In this document: in pieces, positions 1 through 6,758 of the stretch | How the letters are laid out: every line of letters starts with the position of its first letter | Numbering within the stretch: the first letter of the stretch is position 1 | DNA from: DAOQAU01 sp964640325 | Lineage (GTDB): Bacteria; Cyanobacteriota; Vampirovibrionia; Gastranaerophilales; Gastranaerophilaceae | Assembly (NCBI GenBank): GCA_964640325.1 | Contig: CAZXID010000001.1 | Location: 62,001 to 126,000 of the forward strand | Direction: 5' to 3' | Length of the DNA stretch: 64,000 nt | Made by a program: the position numbers and the translations under genes | The notes under the pieces: model-generated | Databases searched by the model: none | What the model saw: only the letters and a program-made list of their open reading frames with translations | Told to the model about the DNA's origin: nothing

Positions 1-1236
1 AAAAAATACGCAAAGTATGTTTCAAGAGATTATTCAGAAGTGCTTGCCGGAAGTTTTTGGGTTTCTGACCACGCACAAATTGATGTTGCGGTTATGGTAA
101 ACGGAAAAGTTTATTTCCCTTGGGTTACGGTTTTTAGAGATATTAAAACTTTAAAATGGCTCGGGTGGTATTTACACTTTGAAAGTCCAAATTCTGACCA
201 TATTTTTCAAGCATTTTACTATGCGGCAATTCTATTTGGTTTGCCGGAGGATATTTATCTTGATAACGGAAAAGATTATCGCTGCAAGGATTTCGCAGGT
301 GGCAGAAGTATTATAAAAGCTGACTTTGATAAGAATAAATCAATCTCAATGCTTAGTTATTTGAATATCAATGTGCATTTTGCATTGCCGTATAATGCCC
401 AAACAAAACCTGTAGAACGTGATTTTCTTAAAATTAAAACATTTTTATCAAAGAATTTTATAGGTTACAGAGGCGGAAATGCAGTTGAAAGACCTGAGAA
501 ATTAGCAAAAGAAATTAAAGAAAATAAGATTATGGGATTTGATGAATTTAAACCTCTATTTGACGATTTTATCGTAAATGTTTTAAATAAAATGCCGTCT
601 AATGGGAAAAATTTAAAAGGTAGATGCCCCGATGAACTTTGGGCGGAAGAATTTAAAATCAAAAAAGTTATGAATAAAAATGCTCTTAAACTTTTCTGTA
701 TGCGAGTTTCAAGAACATTCACAATCGGCAGAAACGGAATCTTTGACAGCGAGTTGAACATAACATATTGGGCTGAGTGGATGATTGCAAAGAAAGGCAA
801 AAAAGTTTATTTAAGACGGAATCCGAAAGCCTATCAGGATACTTGGGTTTTTGATGTAAGTAATGACGAATGTTTAGGCAAAGCGAAATTGAGTGTTTCG
901 GCTAAATTCATTGCCGGTACTAATATTGATAAATCGGCTTTAAAAGAAATTTACGCAGAAAAGAAAAAAGAGCAAAAGGCACTGAAAGAATACATCAAAA
1001 CTCAGTACTATCCTTCAAATGCGGAATTGGTAGAAAATTTAAAACGCAGTCTTGATAAAGCAGATTTTAATAGCGATGTCAAAGTTTCAAAAATTGCAAA
1101 TACAAAAATGGATGAAGTTATAAACATCCAAAGAAATAAAGAAAAAGTTACTACAAAATACGTTACCGAACTTGAACCAAAGAGAAAAATTTATTTGAGT
1201 GAGAGTGAGAAAAGACGTGCTCAACAAGCAATGTAA
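1..1236 (+). CDS. Mu A-family DDE transposase (5' end outside window)
   Basis: This is the C-terminal part of a phage Mu A-type transposase, the enzyme that nicks prophage ends and joins them to target DNA. The frame is open from base 1, so the N-terminal DNA-binding domains lie outside the window; the GTG at 40 is internal. Counting from that GTG, the retroviral-integrase-like core shows D10 in a VSDHAQ context, D75 in YLDNGKDY and E126 in KPVERDF, giving the DDE triad. A basic C-terminal region of about 180 residues follows, where Mu A contacts Mu B. The next gene, a MuB-like ATPase, starts 9 bases after the stop. It is a different lineage from the transposase at 52757-54796. Family call is secure; activity is inferred from the intact triad. 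Confidence 0.93.
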   Translation, partial: KKYAKYVSRDYSEVLAGSFWVSDHAQIDVAVMVNGKVYFPWVTVFRDIKTLKWLGWYLHFESPNSDHIFQAFYYAAILFGLPEDIYLDNGKDYRCKDFAGGRSIIKADFDKNKSISMLSYLNINVHFALPYNAQTKPVERDFLKIKTFLSKNFIGYRGGNAVERPEKLAKEIKENKIMGFDEFKPLFDDFIVNVLNKMPSNGKNLKGRCPDELWAEEFKIKKVMNKNALKLFCMRVSRTFTIGRNGIFDSELNITYWAEWMIAKKGKKVYLRRNPKAYQDTWVFDVSNDECLGKAKLSVSAKFIAGTNIDKSALKEIYAEKKKEQKALKEYIKTQYYPSNAELVENLKRSLDKADFNSDVKVSKIANTKMDEVINIQRNKEKVTTKYVTELEPKRKIYLSESEKRRAQQAM

Positions 1237-1245
1237 GGATATTTT

Positions 1246-2124
1246 ATGAAATTACAAGATGAATTAAAAAAGTTAATTAAAGAGAAAGAATATACGCTTT
1301 CCTATGTCAGCCGTGCAATAAATATGTCAAATGCAACCCTGCACCTTTGGTTAGGCGGAACTTATACCGGGAATGTTAAAAAGATTGATGAGGCTGTCAA
1401 AAATTTTCTTGAAATAGAAAAACTGAGAGAAAAGAAAATCAGCATTGAATTTGTAAACACAAGCATTGTAGAAGATGTTTACGATGTGGCAAGAGTTTGC
1501 CACGTGGACGGCGAGATTGGCGTTTGTTGTGGTGAGCCTGGGGTAGGTAAGACTTATGCCGTAAAAAAATATGCGATTGAAAACACCGATGTAATTTTGA
1601 TTGAGGCTGACCTTGGCTACACCACGAAAGTTTTATTCTCCGAAATTCATAAGAAAATAGGGTTTGATGGGCTTGGAACCATCCACAATATGTTGCAAGA
1701 CATAATAACAAAATTAAAATCTTCCGGCAGATTAATAATAGTTGATGAGGCTGAACATCTTCCTTATAAGGCTTTAGACCTATTAAGAAGAATTTACGAC
1801 AAGGCTAACATTGGGATTTTGCTTGTCGGAATGCCACGTTTGATTATGAATTTACGAGGTGAAAAAAGGCAATATGCACAATTGTTTTCGAGAGTTGGAA
1901 TATCTACCAAGTTAACAGGCTTAACGCCGGCTGATACCAAGGAAATTATTCGCTCAGTTTTACCTGAAAATAAAGAAGTTTACAAACTTCTTTATGAAAA
2001 TTGTGCAGGAAATACAAGGGTTTTGGTGAAACTTCTTGTGCGAGCTATTAAGCTTGCACAAATAAATAATACCAAAATCGATAAAGAAATAATTCACGCA
2101 AGTATAAACCAAATAATAATTTGA
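1246..2124 (+). CDS. MuB-like AAA+ target-selection ATPase
   Basis: A 292-aa ATPase that by family binds DNA, chooses the target and activates the MuA transposase. An N-terminal helix-turn-helix (about residues 1-60, with a YTLSYVSRAINMS stretch) resembles the Mu B N-domain. The Walker A motif GEPGVGKT lies near residue 95 and Walker B as LIIVDEAEH near 165; a helical C-terminal domain ends the protein. The start follows the GGATATTTT leader, 9 bases after the transposase stop, which indicates one early operon. The length fits Mu B (312 aa). The RNA element at 2151 begins 27 bases after its stop. Confidence 0.92.
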   Translation: MKLQDELKKLIKEKEYTLSYVSRAINMSNATLHLWLGGTYTGNVKKIDEAVKNFLEIEKLREKKISIEFVNTSIVEDVYDVARVCHVDGEIGVCCGEPGVGKTYAVKKYAIENTDVILIEADLGYTTKVLFSEIHKKIGFDGLGTIHNMLQDIITKLKSSGRLIIVDEAEHLPYKALDLLRRIYDKANIGILLVGMPRLIMNLRGEKRQYAQLFSRVGISTKLTGLTPADTKEIIRSVLPENKEVYKLLYENCAGNTRVLVKLLVRAIKLAQINNTKIDKEIIHASINQIII

Positions 2125-2150
2125 GGATAAATGACAAGATTAGAAGAAGC

Positions 2151-2248
2151 GGATTGCGAGCAGAGAGCGAAGTGTTGTCGATGTTGGCTTGTGAGAGCAA
2201 GACAAGCAGGACAACACGAAGACTCGTTTATCGCGAGCAACCAAGAAA
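2151..2248 (+). ncRNA. Structured RNA element, copy 1 of 3 (unnamed)
   Basis: The element has an outer helix GGATT-GCGAGC (2151-2161) pairing with GCGAGC-AACC (2233-2242). The facing GCGAGC strands give a helix with a central tandem G-A/A-G pair. Inside are an unpaired AGA (2162-2164), a short GAG/CTC helix (2165-2167 with 2223-2225) and a long variable hairpin (GTGTTGTC 2172-2179 with GACAACAC 2210-2217; CTTGT 2188-2192 with ACAAG 2202-2206). The joining strand GTTTATC (2226-2232) and the 3' tail AAGAAA follow. The same architecture recurs at 48629-48702 and on the minus strand at 5862-5910. It lies immediately before the start codon of the next small gene, so a cis-regulatory role is likely. 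I do not recognise the class. Confidence 0.72.
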
Positions 2249-2370
2249 TGTTTTACATATTTTTAATAGCACTGGCAATTTTTGTTGTTGGAGTTCAAGT
2301 TGGAATACATCACGGAAGAGAATTGGCGGCGAGAGAGGAGTGTCAATATGATTTCTTTCTCGCAAATTAA
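2248..2370 (+). CDS. Small single-pass membrane protein
   Basis: A 40-residue protein starting at the ATG that ends the structured RNA element. The N-terminus MFYIFLIALAIFVVGVQVG is one strongly hydrophobic segment, followed by a short charged tail. The frame stays open upstream to 2131, but those codons lie inside the RNA element and read as non-protein-like cysteine- and arginine-rich sequence, so I chose the internal start. It overlaps the start of gemA by 23 bases in another frame. The position between muB and gemA matches where Mu-like phages carry small accessory genes. Function unknown. Confidence 0.45.
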   Translation: MFYIFLIALAIFVVGVQVGIHHGRELAAREECQYDFFLAN

Positions 2371-2893
2371 ACAAATCCACGCTCTAAAAGCTATTTTAGG
2401 ATTGAATGATGAAATATACAAAGAAATACTTATGAGTTTTGGGGTTACGAGTTGCAAGGATTTAACTTTCACCGAGGCAAAAATTTTACTTGAAATACTA
2501 TCAGAAAAAGCTATTGCCGCGGGAAAATGGCAAAAACCTGACAGCAAGTTTTCCGAACTTGAAAAACGCTCCAATTCAATGGCAAGCCCCGCTCAATTGA
2601 GAAAAATTGAAGCGATGTGGAGAGATTTGTGCTTTGAAAAAACTTACAAAGAAGCTAAAAAGACTTTGAGAAAATTTATTCAAAACCATTTCAAAGTCAG
2701 CGACATCAGATTTATTGATAAAGCTACCGCATCAAAAATTATACATGTTATAGACAAAATTCAAAGTGAAAAAATTTCTCACTATTTACATCCCAAGCCG
2801 GTAAAAAATAAAAAATCGTATTATCGTGAGGCCATTTTTCACGAAAACAAGTTTTCGAAAAAAGAAGGCAAGAAAGTATTAAATGCGTATTAA
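2348..2893 (+). CDS. gemA: GemA-like phage regulatory protein (DUF1018)
   Basis: A 181-aa protein beginning MISFSQIKQIHALKAILGLNDE, matching the GemA/Gp16 family of Mu-like phages, which modulates host and phage gene expression. The start at 2348 is chosen because GAGAGAGGAG lies just upstream; the longer open frame begins at a weak TTG inside the previous gene. A second conserved part, SPAQLRKIEAMWRDL (about residues 80-95), precedes a basic C-terminus, as expected for the family. It sits in the early operon between muB and the mor-like gene, the usual place for gemA. Confidence 0.85.
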   Translation: MISFSQIKQIHALKAILGLNDEIYKEILMSFGVTSCKDLTFTEAKILLEILSEKAIAAGKWQKPDSKFSELEKRSNSMASPAQLRKIEAMWRDLCFEKTYKEAKKTLRKFIQNHFKVSDIRFIDKATASKIIHVIDKIQSEKISHYLHPKPVKNKKSYYREAIFHENKFSKKEGKKVLNAY

Positions 2894-2928
2894 ACGTATG
2901 TTAACAGTCAATTAAAAAGGAGGCAAAA

Positions 2929-3162
2929 ATGAACGAACAGGCACAAATTTTAGAAGCAATTAACAATGAAATTGGGACATTAGAAGAAGATTTAAAGCAG
3001 GCAAAAATTGAATATGCCGACATTGAATTAGATTCAAATGATTGGCATTGCAAAACTGAGCGTAAAATCAAATGCAAAGTTATCGAAGGTAAAATCGAAA
3101 TTTTGTGGAAAATGAAAAGGCACGTTGATGGAATCTTTACTCAAATCTTAGCGAGAGTTTAG
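2929..3162 (+). CDS. Hypothetical early phage protein, coiled-coil-like
   Basis: A 77-aa acidic/basic helical protein (MNEQAQILEAINNEIGTLEE at the start) with heptad-like leucine and isoleucine spacing in its first half. A strong ribosome binding site AAAAAGGAGG precedes the ATG. No family recognised. It is the last gene before the hammerhead ribozyme, and its TAG stop supplies the first base of ribozyme stem II, so cleavage of the transcript would occur 36 bases after its stop codon. Confidence 0.6.
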   Translation: MNEQAQILEAINNEIGTLEEDLKQAKIEYADIELDSNDWHCKTERKIKCKVIEGKIEILWKMKRHVDGIFTQILARV

Positions 3163-3226
3163 AGCGAAACAGGAGGCTAACATTGCAAGCTTCCTGTATT
3201 AAGGTTATGCCTTAACTGATGAGCTC
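3162..3226 (+). ncRNA. Type II hammerhead self-cleaving ribozyme
   Basis: All core pieces are present in the circular order of a type II hammerhead. Stem II 3' strand GAGC is 3162-3165, followed by conserved GAAA 3166-3169. Stem III is 3169-3178 with 3188-3197, ten pairs including one G-T, loop 3179-3187. The cleavage-site nucleotide A is 3198 in a GTA context. Stem I is TTAAGG 3199-3204 with CCTTAA 3210-3215, loop TTATG. Conserved CTGATGA is 3216-3222 and stem II 5' strand GCTC 3223-3226. A15.1-U16.1 and C15.2-G16.2 pairs are intact. Predicted cleavage lies between 3198 and 3199. The ribosome binding site of the mor-like gene begins eight bases after stem II. Confidence 0.9.
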
Positions 3227-3243
3227 ATAATTTAAGGAGATTT

Positions 3244-3561
3244 ATGGAAAATAAAGAATCGTGGATGGATGAAATAACAATAGAAACATTGCCAACTTAT
3301 GAACTGCAACTTTTAGCTGAAAGGTGCGGGCTTGATGTAATAATAAAAATCCTTGACGAGGCTACAGGTCTGATAATTCAAGTTCCAACAAATCCGTTTA
3401 AAAAAGCTAAAGCGAATTATATTATAAAAAAATATGATGGCACGACTAAATCAATATCAAGATTAGCAATGGAATGCGATGTAAGTATTTCGTACATAAA
3501 AAAATTATTGAAAGAAAATGGAAAAATTAAAAGTAATAATAATTTCATACTTCCAGCTTAA
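3244..3561 (+). CDS. mor: Mor/C-family middle/late transcription activator
   Basis: A 105-aa protein with the Mor/C layout: an N-terminal dimerisation part (residues 10-60) and a C-terminal helix-turn-helix in YIIKKYDGTTKSISRLAMEC followed by DVSISYIKKLLKE. In Mu, Mor switches on the middle promoter, leading to late gene expression. AAGGAG sits 5 bases before the ATG, directly after the hammerhead. An intrinsic terminator follows at 3574. The position after gemA agrees with Mu gene order. Confidence 0.8.
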   Translation: MENKESWMDEITIETLPTYELQLLAERCGLDVIIKILDEATGLIIQVPTNPFKKAKANYIIKKYDGTTKSISRLAMECDVSISYIKKLLKENGKIKSNNNFILPA

Positions 3562-3573
3562 CACATATCCCTA

Positions 3574-3597
3574 GCCCTCGAAAGAGGGCATTTTTTT
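3574..3597 (+). terminator. Intrinsic terminator of the early operon
   Basis: GCCCTC (3574-3579), a GAAA tetraloop (3580-3583) and GAGGGC (3584-3589) are followed by A and seven T residues (3591-3597). It ends the rightward early transcript after mor. Between here and 3740 I see only short palindromes (3612-3635 and CCCGCTCGGG at 3722-3731) and no gene. Confidence 0.9.
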
Positions 3598-3740
3598 GCC
3601 AAATAAATAGAGCTCCTTTGGAGGAAGAAGCTCGGCAGTTGTATAAATTAAATCATGCTCATGTTAACCATGTTTTTTTCATAATGCAAATGCTTAACAA
3701 TTTAAAAACAAATAGCTACATCCCGCTCGGGAATATTCAC

Positions 3741-3784
3741 TTGACTTTTTAATAAAATCGGTTACAATGTTACTGTACGGTAAC
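3741..3784 (+). promoter_or_regulatory. hipBA promoter with overlapping HipB operator
   Basis: The -35 is TTGACT (3741-3746), with a 16-base spacer and a -10 of TACAAT (3763-3768). Immediately downstream is a near-perfect palindrome GTTACTGTACGGTAAC (3769-3784). A related site occurs after hipA at 5289-5304. By analogy with E. coli HipB, the antitoxin should bind here and repress its own operon; this is inference. Confidence 0.75.
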
Positions 3785-3820
3785 AAGGTTAAAATACTTT
3801 TAATTTCAAAGGAATAGCCA

Positions 3821-4024
3821 ATGATTATAAAAAAAGTTGAAGATATTGCACAAATTATCAAAGAAGCAAGAATTAGGCAAGATTTAACCCAAGTAAAATT
3901 GGCACAGCTCTGCGGCGTTGGAACACGGTTTATAATCGATTTAGAAAAGGCAAAACCGACTTGTCAAATTGATAAAATATTAAAAGTAATAGTCGGACTT
4001 GGAATAAAATTAAGTGGCGAATAA
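3821..4024 (+). CDS. hipB: HipB-like XRE-family antitoxin
   Basis: A 67-aa helix-turn-helix protein: the motif LTQVKLAQLCGVGTRFIIDLEKAKP spans about residues 22-46. By family it neutralises HipA and represses the operon. It overlaps hipA by 11 bases, which suggests translational coupling. The weak AAAGGAATAG leader lies 8 bases before the ATG. Its promoter and operator are at 3741-3784. At 67 residues it is shorter than E. coli HipB (88) but typical of minimal HipB proteins. Confidence 0.88.
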   Translation: MIIKKVEDIAQIIKEARIRQDLTQVKLAQLCGVGTRFIIDLEKAKPTCQIDKILKVIVGLGIKLSGE

Positions 4025-5234
4025 AAGAGTTAGAAAATTATCGGTACGATTATACGGAAAAGAAGTAGGCATTCTTGAAGAACGCTTAGGTAAAATGCGT
4101 TTTAAATATAATGAAGATGCAACAATTCCTTTATCTTTAAGCCTGCCGATTAAAAAGACAGCTTATTCTGAAAAAGCCTGTAAAGGTTATTTCGGAGGCT
4201 TGTTACCTGAAAGTGCAGATATAAGAAAAATTATTGGAATGCAAAATAAAATAAATGCCAATAATGATTTTGCAATGCTTGGAGCAATAGGAAAAGATTG
4301 CGCTGGTGCAGTCTCATTCCATGGAATTGAAGAGGCTGAGCGCGATGAAAAAGATTTATTGATTGATGGCGATATTTTATCAGAGAAAGAGCTAGAAGAA
4401 CATATTTTAAATTTACCCAGAAAACCTTTATCTTCCGGTAGAAAATTATCCTTAGCAGGTGCTCAACAAAAAACAGCTGTTAGTATAATTAATGATAAAA
4501 TTGGACTTGCTAAAGAGGGAAGTCCGACCACTCATATTTTAAAACCTGCAATGAAAGAATTTAAGCAAACTGTTGCTAATGAATATATTTGCATGAAGGC
4601 TGCAAAAGCTTGTGGGCTCTTAGTGCCGAATGTAGAAATGAAAAAAATTAACTCAACTGAATTCTTTTTAATAGAAAGATACGATAGAGTTATTCAAGGA
4701 GCTAAAATAAAAAGGCTTCAGCAAGAGGATTTCACTCAATCCTTAGGAATTTGGTCTGATAATAAATATGAGGTAACGATTAAAGACTGCGAAAAAGTTT
4801 TGATGATGCTGGCAAGACCTGCGATAAGTAAAGCACAGTTTGTTGAGTACCTTATTTTTAATTATTTAATAGGCAATTGCGATGCACATGGCAAAAATTT
4901 TTCTATATTATATAAAGAAAATGGAGAACTTGAATTAACACCTGCTTATGATGTTTTATGCACTTCTATATATGAAGAGCTGGATTCATTTATGGCGATG
5001 AAAATCGGTAAAACCAATATTATAAATGAGGTCACAATCAAAGACTGGCGTACTTTTGCAAAGCAGCTTGATATTAACCCAAACTTTGTAGAAGAAACTT
5101 TATTGAAGCAATCGAAGAAGCTTCCTATTGAGCTTGAAAAAATAGTAAAAAATCTTGATATTGAAATAGGATATGATATTTTAGAATTTGTTACCAAAAA
5201 CTGCCGAAGAGTACAATCAAAACTATCAATATAG
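4014..5234 (+). CDS. hipA: HipA-like serine/threonine kinase toxin
   Basis: A 406-aa HipA kinase. By family it phosphorylates a translation-related target (glutamyl-tRNA synthetase in E. coli) and causes growth arrest. The N-terminal subdomain (to about residue 100) contains GYFGGLLPES. The kinase part shows SLAGAQQKTAV (about 145), the HILKP lysine region (about 180), the catalytic GNCDAHGKNFS loop (about 290) and the metal-binding PAYDVL (about 313). The start is GTG inside hipB. All key residues are present, so it looks active. It separates the early genes from the leftward late block of the prophage and could act in prophage maintenance or superinfection exclusion (inference). Confidence 0.92.
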   Translation: MANKRVRKLSVRLYGKEVGILEERLGKMRFKYNEDATIPLSLSLPIKKTAYSEKACKGYFGGLLPESADIRKIIGMQNKINANNDFAMLGAIGKDCAGAVSFHGIEEAERDEKDLLIDGDILSEKELEEHILNLPRKPLSSGRKLSLAGAQQKTAVSIINDKIGLAKEGSPTTHILKPAMKEFKQTVANEYICMKAAKACGLLVPNVEMKKINSTEFFLIERYDRVIQGAKIKRLQQEDFTQSLGIWSDNKYEVTIKDCEKVLMMLARPAISKAQFVEYLIFNYLIGNCDAHGKNFSILYKENGELELTPAYDVLCTSIYEELDSFMAMKIGKTNIINEVTIKDWRTFAKQLDINPNFVEETLLKQSKKLPIELEKIVKNLDIEIGYDILEFVTKNCRRVQSKLSI

Positions 5235-5247
5235 GTATATTCCTGAA

Positions 5248-5304
5248 CGGTAACAATATTCAACTAATTGCACTTTAATGCCTTAATTATTACCGTACGG
5301 GGAA
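5248..5304. promoter_or_regulatory. Possible distal HipB operator sites
   Basis: A half site CGGTAAC (5248-5254) and a degenerate full site ATTACCGTACGGGGAA (5289-5304) resemble the operator in the hip promoter (12 of 16 positions match the idealised palindrome for the second). They lie in the convergent gap between hipA and the leftward gene ending at 5314. Two distant operators could allow looping, but no binding evidence exists. Confidence 0.45.
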
Positions 5305-5313
5305 TTTAAAATA

Positions 5314-5631
5314 TTAAAACAAAATTTCTTTAATATATTTTTTAAGTCTATCAATATCAATTTTAAATTCACCCTCTGCTGCGGAAGCTTTATGCCTATA
5401 AGTTGCGTAGTGGCTGAGTCCGTTTGGTGTGTTCATTTCTGAATAAGGGATTGAGTAAATCAGTTCCCATTTTTCATCTTTCAAGATATAAGCTCTCGCG
5501 TAGCATTGCATATCGTAAGAATCGGATTTAATTTCAAGTTTGATTTTTTTGTTTTCCAACCCATAAATTTCTCTAAAATTTATGGATTGAGTTCCTTTGT
5601 AGGTGATTTTTTCGATTGTTGCTTCTTTCAT
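5314..5631 (-). CDS. Hypothetical protein, end of lysis/tail operon
   Basis: A 105-aa protein of unrecognised family, rich in aromatic and charged residues (for example YARAYILKDEKWELIYSIPY), suggesting a small beta-rich soluble domain. No signal peptide or membrane segment is evident. AAAGGA lies 7 bases before the ATG. It is the last gene of the leftward phage block and converges on hipA. Confidence 0.6.
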   Translation of the reverse strand: MKEATIEKITYKGTQSINFREIYGLENKKIKLEIKSDSYDMQCYARAYILKDEKWELIYSIPYSEMNTPNGLSHYATYRHKASAAEGEFKIDIDRLKKYIKEILF

Positions 5632-5645
5632 TTTGCCGTCCTTTC

Positions 5646-5834
5646 TTAATCTTCAACGGGGCTGATGTTATCCATCGCTGTGTTATATTTATTACCTTTT
5701 GAATCAACGCAGGTTGCGAAGTCTACTTTATCGTCAGCGTAAACATTAACCCATGTTGATATTAACAATCCAACTTCTTGTTTTTTGTGGTTGTAAATTT
5801 TTGTTCCGTACATTGTGTAATCTTTGTCTGTCAT
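5646..5834 (-). CDS. Hypothetical 62-aa phage protein with structured leader
   Basis: Starts at the ATG at 5834 preceded by AAAAAAGGAG; the longer open frame to 5942 would read through the structured RNA and is rejected. The product (MTDKDYTMYGTKIYNHKKQE at the N-terminus) looks like a small beta-strand domain of unknown function, possibly DUF-type. Its 169-base upstream region holds the third copy of the structured RNA (5862-5910) and two more hairpins, so its translation is probably regulated. Confidence 0.6.
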   Translation of the reverse strand: MTDKDYTMYGTKIYNHKKQEVGLLISTWVNVYADDKVDFATCVDSKGNKYNTAMDNISPVED

Positions 5835-5861
5835 TGTTTTAACTCCTTTTTTGTTTATCGG

Positions 5862-5910
5862 TCTTGGATTAGTCGGCGTTAAACGAGTTTTCACTCTCTG
5901 CCGACAATCC
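5862..5910 (-). ncRNA. Structured RNA element, copy 3 of 3 (compact form)
   Basis: Read on the minus strand: GGATT (5910-5906) and GTCGGC (5905-5900) pair with GCCGAC (5877-5872) and AATCC (5870-5866), with one bulged T. AGA (5899-5897) is unpaired. GAG-TGAAAA-CTC forms the inner hairpin, then comes GTTTAAC (5884-5878), and AAGA follows the helix. Relative to copies 1 and 2 the GCGAGC/GCGAGC tandem-GA helix is replaced by Watson-Crick TCGGC/GCCGA, a compensatory change supporting an RNA fold. It lies 28 bases before the start codon of the 62-aa gene. Confidence 0.72.
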
Positions 5911-5967
5911 GTTACATTCACAATGTAACTCTCATTTCTCAAACTTCAAGCACTTTGGGGGAAGTTT
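5911..5967 (-). promoter_or_regulatory. Two leader hairpins upstream of the structured RNA
   Basis: GTTACATT (5911-5918) pairs with AATGTAAC (5922-5929) around a 3-base loop and abuts copy 3 of the RNA element. AAACTTC (5941-5947) pairs with GAAGTTT (5961-5967). Together with copy 3 they fill the untranslated leader between 5835 and 6003. Confidence 0.5.
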
Positions 5968-6003
5968 CAGGTGTTTCGTATCATTCAGACACAAATAAAA
6001 CGA

Positions 6004-6249
6004 TTAATCGTTTTGGTTGAATCGCTTAACCAATGAATTTAATTTAAATCGGTCAATTTTAGACATTTTATCTTGATATTTTAGAGCAATTTGAATAATT
6101 CGCTCAGCAATATTAGAAGATTTTTTTAAATTTTTTTTATCTTTAATAATTTCTGTTTCTTCCTGATTCTCAGTTTTGACTTTTTTATAGTTAAAAATTT
6201 GTGTAAGGCAATTTAGTAATGCCTGTACAGTTGCTTGTATTCCTAACAT
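6004..6249 (-). CDS. Hypothetical lysis-region protein
   Basis: An 81-aa protein, start ATG at 6249 with a GGAGG-type site. It has a short hydrophobic N-terminus (MLGIQATVQALLNCLTQIF) followed by a lysine-rich charged helix, a shape seen in small lysis accessory proteins, but no lipobox or spanin signature is visible. It begins immediately after the amidase stop, so it is co-translated with the endolysin. An 18-bp palindrome AAAACGATTAATCGTTTT (5997-6014) covers its stop codon and may act as a weak terminator. Confidence 0.55.
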   Translation of the reverse strand: MLGIQATVQALLNCLTQIFNYKKVKTENQEETEIIKDKKNLKKSSNIAERIIQIALKYQDKMSKIDRFKLNSLVKRFNQND

Positions 6250-6756
6250 TTATACCTCCTTGTTGATTTGAATAATGTACCAACTGATTTTATTTCTTAA
6301 GAAATCACCGATTTTTTCTTTTTCCAAATTTGGTAAAAACGGAAGATAAGTAAAATCAATTTTTCCGTAGCTTTTGGTTTTAGGATGGTTTTGTCCGAAT
6401 TCATAATGTGTAAATACAGTTTCGGGCGAAACTTTTATTGCATATTTTATACAAAGTTCTGCTGCCAATTTACAAAAAGCTTCGACTTGAATTTTTGTAA
6501 GCGGATATTTAGTTTGTTTATCTTTCAAATTAAATCCTGCCATCCCAAGTGCTGACAGACCTATACATCCTGTGTTGCATCCTCCGCAATGCATTGCATA
6601 TTTATTAGGTTTACAGATTATATTGCATTCCGGCTTAAAATGTCCGGCATAAACTTTTCCAAGTGCATCAACAACAAAGTGATATGCTTCCAAATCCACC
6701 TCGCAAGGTAAAGAAGCACCTGCACTCCAGTGTAAACAAATTTTTGATAATGACAT
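6250..6756 (-). CDS. Phage endolysin, N-acetylmuramoyl-L-alanine amidase
   Basis: A 168-aa amidase_2/PGRP-type enzyme that cuts the amide bond between N-acetylmuramic acid and the peptide stem. Features: KICLHWSAG (zinc histidine, about residue 9), AYHFVVDALGKVYAGH, MHCGGCNTGCIGLSALG (about 52-70), and FTHYEFG with downstream K and D residues (about 115-135) for the second histidine and catalytic positions. There is no signal peptide, so release should need a holin (candidates at 21712 and 22150). Length is normal for a single-domain phage lysin. Confidence 0.88.
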   Translation of the reverse strand: MSLSKICLHWSAGASLPCEVDLEAYHFVVDALGKVYAGHFKPECNIICKPNKYAMHCGGCNTGCIGLSALGMAGFNLKDKQTKYPLTKIQVEAFCKLAAELCIKYAIKVSPETVFTHYEFGQNHPKTKSYGKIDFTYLPFLPNLEKEKIGDFLRNKISWYIIQINKEV

Positions 6757-6758
6757 AG

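Noticed and set aside
2121..2351. Two overlapping frames after muB as alternative proteins
   Set aside because: Most of both frames lies in the structured RNA and reads as arginine- and cysteine-rich non-protein sequence. Only the part from ATG 2248 is kept.
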